Below are positions 38,701-50,700 of a stretch of DNA of 64,000 nt, piece after piece (positions within the stretch are counted from its first letter, which is position 1; the number at the start of each line of letters is the position of its first letter). A program made the translations under genes and the position numbers. Below the pieces are notes generated by a model. It was not told the origin of the DNA. It ran no database searches and saw only the letters and a program-made list of their open reading frames with translations. The DNA comes from Hymenolepis diminuta (taxonomy: Eukaryota; Platyhelminthes; Cestoda; Cyclophyllidea; Hymenolepididae): contig CAADRB010000007.1 of NCBI GenBank assembly GCA_900708905.1, forward strand, positions 1,093,001-1,157,000, read 5' to 3'.

Positions 38701-41700
38701 TGACTGGTTTTGAATATTTATTCGATCATCTCTATTTTGATGGAGCTTGATGAAATCCCTATCCTGTCTTTGGAAATCATATACTGTTTAATGTTAGAGG
38801 ATGGTGACAGATGGTCTATGCAGTTTGAGATTTTTTCAGATCCAAGTGAAGAGCGCATGCTCGTACTTTTTGCCATTTGTACGTTGTAAGCCTTACTGGC
38901 CTCTCGAAACAGCCTTCAAATTCCCGAGCTCAATAATTACACGAGCTTAAGCAAATACAAGGCTTTACTCAAAATACTAAAAACAAACGGCCCTTAGTTT
39001 TAATATATCTTAACAAATAAATAAGTTTAATAAATAATTAACTAATTGTTGCGGATTTGATTTCTCTTGGATATAAATTATTCACTTTTATTTTTTGTTA
39101 AAGCTTTCCGTCTATGGTATCCAAACTTGATTATGCGTTGGATTATCATGTAATGCCGGCTTTGGGGGTAATAATTGGATTTGTGACGGTTTGGCAGCCT
39201 CTATGCTAGAATTTAACCATTCAGCAGTTGGGAACTTTAATCTGTTATTATTCGTAATATTTGTGGAACAGTGATCTCTCCGATAATGTTGGATCATCGT
39301 TCTTTTTTCTTCAAATATTCGTATACAGTTAGAGACATTATACCTTGTTCTTGCAAAAATTCCATTGAAGTTTGGTTTAACAGAGTTTCAGCTGTGATAA
39401 ATCGGTCTTATCAAAGACTTCCTTGTCGTCTTGTTTTCGTTATGACTCGGTGTTTGCTATCTGTCTTGCTATTTTCGCTCAAAGACTAAATCCTTATTAA
39501 AGCAATTTCTCTTTGAGAATTAACTGAGCAAGCCCTTTACACTTTATGGTTCTCAGATAGAAGATAGCTAAAATCGACCTTTTAGCGTTGTTCAGAAAAG
39601 TATTAAATCATAATGGTTTAATACATAGTCGCTTCAAATTACTTTACCTTATAATGCATCAGTTAAGATCCTTTCTTATTACAATCCTTCCATCGTGTAG
39701 TCCTAGCCCCCTTTCTCATCCACAGGTAGGCATATGTATTTTTATTACAACCACGAAGTCGACTGCAATCTGAACAGTTGCGTTGCTTCATCACTTTTTC
39801 ACTTTACCACAGTAATCTTCATTAAGCCTTTTCCCCCTATCCCTAGGCTGATTCATATGCAACCGTTCCCCTCCCTCATCTCTCTCCCTAGAACTGATTC
39901 ATTGTACGTAGACCTCTGTTCCCATTTTAGGTCCATGACGTTCGCATGCGTATTTATGAGGAGTTGCAGTAATGTGGTGGTAGAATTGCCTGGAGCGAAG
40001 TTTAAGTTAAATATCTTTGATGTGCTTCTTACTTGTGGTAATAATTAGTACTTGTAATTTAAACAATGGTGATTCACCGTAAGACGCTTTCTTACGTGGT
40101 ATTCTTTGCGGCTAGCTCCATTTTATAATGTGTTGGAAGGGAATTATATTACTGAATCGTAATGCTATCCAAAGTGATGATGTAATGGCTTGAAATAACG
40201 TTCGAACGTGATGTTTTACTAATATTGGTTTTAGGATAAGCAATGGTGACTCCATCGAAAATACTCTATAATACGTTATTCTAGCAGAATTACTGCTGAC
40301 GTTGTCTCTGGTCTCATTCCATTTCAAAACCTTGCGTTCAGAGTTCATTTCTAGTGTTTACTAATGTGATAATGTAAGAGGAGGACAGTTAGTGTATTTT
40401 GTTTCCAATCCCCGTACTGCTAACTATTCCCTTCTTATTGTTACTGGTCCTCGCCACAAGGCCAAATGGAGAGAAGGCAAGACAATGGTGAGCAAAGGTT
40501 TTTGGGAGAAAACCGGAGAGATCAGGGGAAGGAAACAGGTGTGCGAGTAACGGATTGTATGTGTATTTACAAAGCGGATAGGTATATGAAGTTCATTTAG
40601 ACAGTGTCAAAAATTGTCTGTGGGTTCACTACGTGTTATAAATATGATAACAGAAGGTTTCGAGGCCATTTAGGAGACTCTTGGGGTGGTGACGACAATA
40701 GTTTAATTTCTCTGGATGGCGTTTTTCAACATTAATCTTAGGTAAAGGAATGGCATCATGGAACTCTTGGTGGTAAACTCGAATTCTGCCACACGTTGAT
40801 TAGCTGGAATCAGGCAGTGTGATTGGCTATTCTGCTCACTGGGTGTGCATCGGTAGGCATCGAACTAGTGACCTCTGACTTTATGGACGAGCAAGTTTAC
40901 CACTGCATAGCAGGTGTGCAATGTAAGGAATACTAGTTTGCTTAAAGGTGTTTCCTAATCTTATATTTCGTTTTTTTTGCTTTCAGTATCTTTTCCCGAC
41001 GTCGTTTTAAGTTTTTTTTAAATTTCCTATGGAATGCCATTAAATTAGGCCGCGTTATCAGTATCGCTCACGTTCGTATTTAGGTGGTCCCATTACAGAC
41101 CTGCTTTATTGACCTAAGTAAGATTGTTTATGTTCAAACTTTTAATCAATGGCGGTGATACGTCTATCCAGACTAAGAAATTGGTATTTTGTTATGTTTG
41201 ATTAGATTATTTCAGTTCTGAGTTAGATCTCAGAAGATTTCTTCTGGACAATATAAAGAAATCTTGCATCAAGGACGGTATATAAAAATCCAAAGTGTAT
41301 AACTTAATTAGCCAGTCTGTGAATGTAAATTAATGGTAGACCACTGGATCTTATGCAGTTCTGAATTGAAGCAATTTTTGACTATCAAGACAATTGGAAC
41401 ACAGAACTATTTTAAATGAATGAAAATCTATCCGGAAATTTCTATTATAATTTTCTGCCATGTTGTCTTTAAAGTTAACCTAAAACTAAATGCACTGTCC
41501 TCTCCCAAAGACACTTAAGCACTAATTGCTATTCGAGTTTAAAGGAATTTTTTGGGTCGATATTATTCAAGTTGATAACCATAGATCTCTCTTCGATTCG
41601 TGCCGTTTCTCGCAAACGTTGATTGTTTATTGTTTCCTTTTTATTTTGAGGTACGTTTTAAATATCCTAAAGTGGAATTAGAATAACGAGCCAGGGAGTG

Positions 41701-44700
41701 GTGACTTAGAAAGATTTTCTTACAACATAAGAGTGATTTGGCATTTATCTATCAAGGAATCATCAAGTATCTTTCCCAAATTACTGTTGAAAATACTACC
41801 TATCTGGATTCACTTTGCTGTTTACGTTGAATTCTTTGTGCAATGTTGAATTATTCTGTATTCGTTCCTTTATGCTGTACATTTTAATTATTAGGAGAAA
41901 GCCACTCGTAAACAGCAAGAAGACTACATTCAACAGCTTCAGCACTACTACGATAATCTCCTCGCCAAACACGCTGCAGCGGAGATGACGATCGATCATT
42001 TCCGTTTCCGCAATCAAGTCGACCCTAACGATGCCTCTCCCGCTAAAACTCCAAATTCCAACTCCAAAGCTCCCTTCCTCTCTACTAGTCTGCGTGGAAG
42101 CAAGCTCATCTCCACTTCACTCGATACCTGTTCTCCTAGTCTTCTCGTTTTAAAGTCCAACCATCGCCAAACTCATACTACTGGGTCCCTAATGACTCTT
42201 AGAGAGGACGACTCTCCAAATGAAGAGTCGGTGAAGGGGAGGACTAGTCTTGTCACCCCAAAAGTTCATCTCGTGCCATTGTCTTCGATGTCTCAAAACC
42301 CGCTGGAGGTGGAGTAAGTCCTACTTAGTTTAAATGGCAAGTTTATAGTCGAATTAAGGTACATCTTTAAAGTCGGAGATTTGAGGTATCATTCATTTAT
42401 AGTCCCGCTAATATCTGAAGTATCTTAAGATCGGCAATTTATTGTCACTGGAATTTGCTACACTTGTAACATAGTTATCTTTTGTCTAATTGCTTTTTGC
42501 CGTTATTCATGCGTAATTAGGACTACTATGTATTTTAATGTGTCGGGAACTACGTACTAGCCTTCCCNNNNCCCCGTCAGAAGATCCCGGAGAGGACATG
42601 GCTTTATTAGATCACATTGTATTATATCATGTAAATTACAATTAATTAGGTAAAAAACTAAAGACCTTAAGGCAAGGAGAAGTCAATCTTACTCAAATCG
42701 ATGTGTCTCAAAAGGAATTAATCGTGTAGTGCGGCCTAAGAGTCTGGATATGACGCGTATCATTACATATGTTTCCCTAGGACTTTAAAAAAGTACAATG
42801 ATTTTCAACCATAAATAACTGAAGACTTTCAGCATTCTTAGTAGTTCGGAAGAATTATGAGTATGAAGGTTAACTAGATGCTTTGTTTCAGTCTCTTGTA
42901 GGCTTGATGCTCAGTGATATTGTAAAAATATGGTATGACAGAACAGGATAACTATACATCTAGACCGCATGTCTGCACTTGAATTTTTCAAGGCGTATAA
43001 TTCAATCAGTGTATATCGTTTTAAATGGGAATGTTATTTAGCCAAGATGTCGATGAGAAAATCACTTGATATCTCGCAGTTTTATCGATTGAGATGGATT
43101 ACTATCAGCACCGGCATAGAACGGATCTCAATTATCGACAAACTCACATTCGTCCTTTTTTTCCTTCAAGTCCCGATTCAGTCTTATCTGATGTCAGATA
43201 AGCCAATTATGCTATACCAGTGCTAAATCTGCTTAAGCGTTTAATTACCCTCTTATTTGCGTAGAAGAGGCGGCAGTTAGTAGGAGAGGAGGAGCGGTGC
43301 GTGTGACCTGACCTCATCTTCCGTTTAGGGGCATGGCTGTTAACATCATGAGTCACTAAGTGAAGTTCAACGATAGAGTGGTTAGTAGTAGCATTCTGGA
43401 ATTTGCGTCGAAATTATTTACTTGACAACTCCATCGAAAAAATGTTTTGATTTCGTGGTTAATCAGAAAACGGGCGTTTCCTTAAATAATTCTAGAACAG
43501 GTATTGAAATTTAGCCTCCTTCTTTAGGGAAGATAGATTCAGGTATTAAAATTCTGTCTTTCAGGTTTCGGTATCTGCAGGCGTTATTGGCAGTATGAAA
43601 TATTGACTGAATAGTAAAAGACAATATATTTTTGGGTAATGTAAAATCCTTTAAAGTCGTAATGAACAGCCGTATAACCAAGCAGTTAATCTCTATGCAG
43701 ATAAATCGCGAATGTAGGATATATATCACTGTTTAGTGAAGGCGTATTTATATTTATAAAAAAGTGGTTGTTTCTCACTGAACTTCCAACTGTTCTGTTT
43801 ATGCAAAAAGATTGATCCATGTATGCTGGGAGAATTAGCCATCGCACTTTCAAGTTGATGGTGATTTAAAAGCTCTGTGTACTGTTTTGGCTCCTGAGAA
43901 TTCTGAGACATCCATAGAGTTAGTATATTGTACTACGACTTAGAATTACCAAATATGTTGCTTATCCGCATTATTTCGTAGGAAAATGTACTGTCACACT
44001 TATTTTGGATAAAGAAAAAGTTTGTTCTATTGGTATTTAACCAAAGGCTTGGTTGTATTATAACCGCTTTCTGTTTGCTGCTACGTTTCCTTGTAATAAG
44101 GAAAAAATAAGGACTATTGTAATCCAAGGGGCCTAGTAAACGGTAGTGTCATAGGGTTTGAATATTTAATGAAACTTTCTTAAAAATATGGCTCTGGAAG
44201 TTGGTTTGCGTCCTAGAATTCAAAATCAGTGGTTGATTTTTAATTGTTGTTTAAGGAATGATTTTTGACTATAAAATAGATAGTTAAGTGTTTATATTCG
44301 ATGGTTAATGCTTGAAATCTATCATTTGGTTTGATAAAATTCTTTTCATCACCTTTCTTCCATTCGATATATTTTTTTATTTGCGACGAGATGTTAAATT
44401 TTAAATCGGAGGTCACCGGTTCGATGCACAATTAACGAGCGGAATGGTCAACCACACAACAGTTAAGTTTGGCTAATTCCGAGGGTAGCAAAATCCAACT
44501 TTCTCACCAAGGAGGCTCTATGACATTACCCTGCCCAAAATGAGTGTTGACAAACGTTTTACTAAACGGGCTTGGGTGTTGTGACGTGTATAATATTACT
44601 AGAATAACTGAACTGATGAATGATTGTCTGTAAGGGAGGTCCCGATTACCGATTACGTAAGAATTCGCATATTTTCTCGTATTTCTATAATTATAGTAAT

Positions 44701-47700
44701 ACTTTCCAATGCGCAAATATGCTTATTCAGCAAGTGCTTCTAATGTTTTTACTTCCTCTTTCAAAACGTGCTATTTTCTAATATTTTCGCATGACCTTTC
44801 AGTACGTTTTTTCTTCACCGCTTTAAGCCAGGTGTTCAAATTTAACTCCCCCCTCTCCTAGTCAGGTTAACTAGGATTTGGCTTCCGCATTTTCTGATTC
44901 ATCTTTACTGATTTTATCGCTAGGGCTGCTTGGAAGGGTTTACTCAACTATGATTAACACTTCTGATTAATTTATTAAATTGTCAGAGTATCGTTCCAAG
45001 GGAAAAGAAATTTGGATTTCATTACTGAGTTCACATTAAACAAGTTTTTAACTTTTTTGAAACAATTTAATTGTTCTTTTCGTTCTAGGTCGGACCAACA
45101 ATACAACGCGCTAGCACCGAATAAACCGGCCTTTGGCATAAATGGAGGAGATATCGCCCATCATAACGCCAATTCCTCCCTCAATGGTAGCAGAGACGAC
45201 TTAGGAAGGGGTAAGGTCGAAATGTATTATTAAAGGGTAACTTTCTCAACAGTTTAATTTTCCGTTATCCAGTTCTCTCCTTTACATTCGATTGTCTGCA
45301 GATTGAACAAGTTACTCCTGTGAATAGCAGAATGTAGAGTTATGTAAGGTAATGAGTTTTTGTTTTAGGTAGAAAAATAATGAGAACCATGTATAATATT
45401 AGATAAATTTTTATTATTTTCATGCATTATGCAGCAAGATGTGAAATTTAAATTTCGAAATTCGTGTAACATCGCGTGGCATTAGGAATGAGTTTTCATG
45501 CACGTTTTATTGTAATGCTAACATTGAAAATTATGTACATTGTATAGTCTCTTTCCTCCATGCTAGAAGATTTCACTTTCATTAGTCATACATATCTTGT
45601 TGCTGGGAGATTTTTTTATTTGTCTAATATTTGTTGTAGGCGTGTCTATTTATATACAAAGTGGAAATATTATCGAAAGCTTGAATTCTTTTACTAACCG
45701 TTATTCGTCAAGATTAACACGAAATAAGACCAAATAACTGTTTAACAAAAGGGAATTAATGTATTGCAAACTATTTCATTGACTGGAAAGTGGAAGTCGA
45801 GACATTGAGAACTATTAAAAAGAACAGTGTAGAAAAGATCTTGCATAATTACGTGTGTTTAATTCAAGATTTAATTTATACTTTCCCAAATTCTTGTCTG
45901 TTTCACATGATCGGGTTTAAAGAGCTGAGAAAAATATCGAGATTCTTTTCCTTTTTTTCAACCGTGAAGTGATAGTAGTCTGCCAAGGTCAGTGATAATG
46001 ACTGTGCTCGTCCAACCGCTAAACAACGATTGGAATCTAGGTGGTAGACGCTGAAGTCTGGTCTTTTTGGACGTTAGGCCAAACGAACTATGCATACTAA
46101 GAATCCTTGATGTAGATGAAGTAAGACTATTTTGACACTAATTTATATTCTCCACTTTTTGACTCCATTATAATTATCATTCTACTATTCCTGGTTCTTA
46201 GATAGACCATTAAAAGGTGCTTCGTTTGGATGATTTTGGCTATTTAATTTACAGAGTAGTATCGTTTTAATTTTGTAAATTTTTACGCTTCTCTTATCAA
46301 GGTATTGGTGTCAAAATACTTTTGTTTTTAGAAAAAACATTTTTTTTGTGCGACTAAGTATCTCTTGGTCATACCAAAAGGCGTCGATTTTTTATTGCAA
46401 GTAGTAAATGTCACGGAAATTGACCTTTCTGTGAAACCTCGTCTTGATATTTTATCCCCTCCTTTTATGCGCTCGAAAATGTCTCATATTTGCATTTTGA
46501 AAGTAAAATCAGGCATTCTGCGAGATTTAAGTTTGTTGTATTTCCTTCCTATATTAAGATTCATGTACAACAAGTCAGGCAGCATATACCCAAATATTCT
46601 CCTGTTAATTTATACACCTACTTATATATTTTGAGTAATACGATTTTCTTGTAGTAAATCATCGTCATCAGTGCTCCGGATTAAATGTAGATATGGCAAC
46701 TCAAGAAGCAGCGCGAAATCTGGAAAATCAGTTAGCCTCCTCACTAGCTGCAATTCATGATAGATTAAATACTATTCAGGCTCGTCTGTCTGATGACCAT
46801 AGAAATGAAACTTTAACAGCAATCAAATCAGAATTAGAGGACTTGAGTCGAAGATATCAAGCTGGACTCTACTTGTGGTCTGAAGGTTAGCAACATATAC
46901 CTTTGATAAAACATCTTTTAAAAAAAATCGCATGAGTATTGTTTATGAGTTATCCTTAGTATATTTGTTCCATATGCAGCTTTACCAAACTACTGTAAGG
47001 AATTCTTGCTAAAACGTTTTTCTTTTTAATTTTCTGCTTTAGCAGGTGTATTTGATGGCCAGACAGTGGTTGGATCTCGTCTTAATCATCTCACTCGGCG
47101 TCTGGAGAAAGTAGCTTCTGGTGAACAGGAGGATGCCACTAATACTACTACTACTCCGGCTCGCCCTTCTTCTCTTAGTCTTGTTGATTCCCATCGATCG
47201 AATTCGACGGAATCTAATCAAACCACATCCTCTGTTCATACAGTCTCTCTAGGTCGACAAGGGAGCATGTCCTCACCTGTCTCCGTTCTTCATAATGCTG
47301 CCGTCGGCGTTAACACATCCAATGGTGAAAAAGGTAGTAGTTCTACACCAATTTCGCCTGAAAGTAAGTACTTGAGAGGACAGACCAAGTTAGGCTTAGA
47401 AATCTCTTTACAAAACTAATGGCCTTCCTAAAGCTAACAGAATACAAGAACTTTTTCCAAGTGAGGTGATTGGGAGTTAAGCCGTAGCACATGAGTATTG
47501 GAAATGAATAGAGAGAAGGGGAAGACGTCAGTAGTGAATGAAGGCAACCTTTGTTACGCAGGACAGGCAAAATAAGATACGTTTAGAGGAGCCACTCGGT
47601 TCTGTCTTGTGTGATTTTTGGAATGAGTAGACGGTGTAGGTATGAGTCAGTGTAATAGTTTACCACAATTGATCATATCCAAATTTCGTGGAATAATTTC

Positions 47701-50700
47701 AAATGGAAGGTAGTCATTTAGCTAGGAATCTCTTAACATCCGAAGTTGATGACTACCAATTGATGTCTTTAGGTTTGCTACTTATTTCAGTAAAATTCCA
47801 CTTCTAATGACTTTATTAATCCGTGTCGGTACAGTATATCTCCATAACATTTTAAGCCGGATGCAATTCGAATGACTTGAAGTTTTTTCTCTTTATTTCT
47901 TATTTTGTTATTCTGCCTATTGTAAATCTTGTCAGCACGCCGCCCTAATGTTTGTTTTTTATATAATGACAGAAAGGGCAACTTTTAACGGTCAAATTAC
48001 ATTCATTCATTCATGCCTATTTATTTGTTTAAGACCGTTACTTTTCTACTATTGTTCAAAACTCTCCTATCAATTTCTTGTAGGCTCGCTTGAATCAGCC
48101 GAGTCTTTCTTTGTACGCCTTCTTACCCGTTACAATAAGCTCAAAGTCATTCCTGGTCATTCAAAAGACGTGGAGTCTCTAATGCAGGTAAATTTCTCAT
48201 TCCATTTCTCGAATGTTCATTCTTTTCGACTCTTACTTTTTTTTTTAATTCTGAATTTCAGCGGATGCTTCAGCTGTCTGATCGTTATTCCAATCAATCC
48301 ACAGTCATCTTTCCACCTAAAAGTCTTCGTCGAATGTTTGAGAGTGATTATTCTATTAACACCGGTGGTAAGTATCTTTATCACTTCTACTTTTACGCAC
48401 TTCTTACGATCTAACGTGCCACTAATATCCATTTCAGTGAATGAACCTCTGGTGGCTGATCATCGGGTATTCACCCAGCCATTGTCAACGAAGGTGAGAT
48501 TTAATTTTAATAAAAAATTGCATCGAGTTTTATGTTTTCGAATATACAAATTTTAATAAGTCTCGAATTGTTAATATTTGAAGAAATAGGAAGTTATGTA
48601 GGAAGTTTCCTCAATCGAGTATTTGTAACTTAAAAAGAGACACCGATTTTGAATTTTTCAGCAACGATTGATTTCATAAGGGTGTTTGTCTTTGCGTTTT
48701 GCTTAATTCGTATAATGATCCAATCGCATAACAAGATTTTCCAGTTATATCGGTTTGCTCAATATAACACTGCGAAAGCATTTCTAAGTTGAACCTTCTC
48801 ACAATGAAGACGAGCCGTGGAAACAATAATAATAAACTTATAAGAGGGAACAGGAATAGCATGGTCTTTCTAAGTTGAGGCAAGTATTCTATAATACAAA
48901 TCCTGGAGAGTGACGAGATATCCTATCACCTCTTTCTTGAGTACTATTAATCGTTTATTGGATGTATATTGAAGAACACGAAATCCACAACCTCTCTCGT
49001 AAGCGTTAATTATGACGTCCCCGTTCCATTTGGATATCTCTCTTTTGACCAGTATTCACCAGCATTTTTATTCTATTTTCCTTGGTTGTTTGAATCATTG
49101 TTTCTTTTATTTCCTCATTTACCTTTTTCAGTTGGTAAATGATGTCTCGACGAAGCCTCGTCAGATGATCAGTCCGGATAGCGGTGTTGCCCAGACTCCT
49201 CTCGGAAGTAGCGGCAGTAGTGGAACTAGTTGCTACGGTGTTGCCGTACCCTCTCAAACAACTCCTCTGATTGGAAATTTCAGAGAGACTTCAGATCTCT
49301 CTCGTCCAAAATCTGCTAATGATCGAACTGTAACGCACGGTACTGCAGCCATGGATACAGAACGAAAACAATCGGACAGTGGTTTATGGGCAACGGATAG
49401 TTATTCCGCTGCGCCGACACCACTTTATAAGGATGCGAACATCCCCTCGGCATCTTCTACTGAACATAGCGATGAAATCGATATCGACCCGAATGCTAGG
49501 TTAGTTTTGAAACGCTCCTAATATTGACATTATGTTTAACAATAGTAACTGTCGATTTCGGTTTAGGTTAACATTTTTCACTCCAATTAGCATAACTGTA
49601 TCTCACTTTCTGTGAATACAGGTCTGTGTTTTGTGAAGTTTCAGTGACTGTATTTATTTCCCTATCTCATATGGTAAATAATCTCCGTTTCTTTATTGAT
49701 TTTTACAATTATCTTTGGTATCTTATCTTTGGTTTTTCATTACTGCCTGGTATTTTAGTATTTGTTTTGTTTAAGGTGGTTTTTAGTTATTGATTTGTGA
49801 GAAAACTCGAAGGGTGAAAATAACTGATCTTAGGTTTTCTTATCATTCAGAGGACGCGGTTTCTCCGTCATGATTTAAATTCAAAAAAGTAATATTTACT
49901 ATAACTAGCGTTCTCTGTTAATAAGAGCAATATATTAAGAGCAACGCAAAATCTAGAAGACCTGGATAGAACACGTCTTGACTAGATAACAAATTAGCAG
50001 ACTCCGACAAGTTACATTCATGTGGGTCAATGCAAGCGCCTTATCGAAGCCAAATGAGAAGTTAGTGTTATATCCTAGACTATCTTAGCAGAGACAGAGA
50101 GAAGTCAACTTTACCCGAGAGGTGATTCTTTTACTATAACAAGGTCATACAAACATTAAAACACACACGACGATTAGTCTGCTTGGGAAGGAGGAAAGAA
50201 TTAGTATCGAAAAGGAGGTAAGTGCGCATTTAAATGCGACGATGTAGTACTTGAGAAAGAACACTTATGGCCATCTATCAATATGTCACACCTCTCACCT
50301 CTGTATGATGAAATGCTTGTCGTGGAAGAGGTACATCACAGTTAGTGGGTAGGCCTACACCACAATAAGGACCTCGAGTTAAAAGATGAAACCAGATATG
50401 TAATTTATAAACATAATATGTTATTATCTTCCTGAAAACTTAATGTATTTTGTTTTAAAATTGATATTATTCTCTTTGCAATTATTTTCCCTTCTCTGCA
50501 GTCGTCCATCCAAGATGCTTTCTGGCGAGGTAATGTCTCTGGAAGCAGACATTAAACGGCTCCGTGAGGGTATTGCTCGTCTCACCTCTTCCGCCTCTGT
50601 CTCTTCTGGTCCACTATATCGTGGTAGTGTGGCAAAATCGGATTCCTCTTCGTCAACGTGCGAAGAACAGCCGAGAAGGTGAGTAGTATTAATAACAACT

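Larger units (their letters stand above)
37763..41894 (+). other. AKNA-like intron 5 (4.1 kb)
   Basis: Holds a duplicated segment (about 37870-38060 and 38480-38580) and a minus-strand SINE at about 40745-40920. No exon recognised. Confidence 0.65.
42314..45088 (+). other. AKNA-like intron 6 (2.8 kb)
   Basis: Contains a 4-N gap at 42568-42571 and a SINE at about 44400-44530. No exon recognised; the small ORFs look random. Confidence 0.65.

Noticed and set aside
47948..48556. 202-codon plus-strand ORF, the longest in the window
   Set aside because: It reads through two short introns of the AKNA-like gene in mixed frames; splicing at GT/AG boundaries gives three in-phase exons instead.
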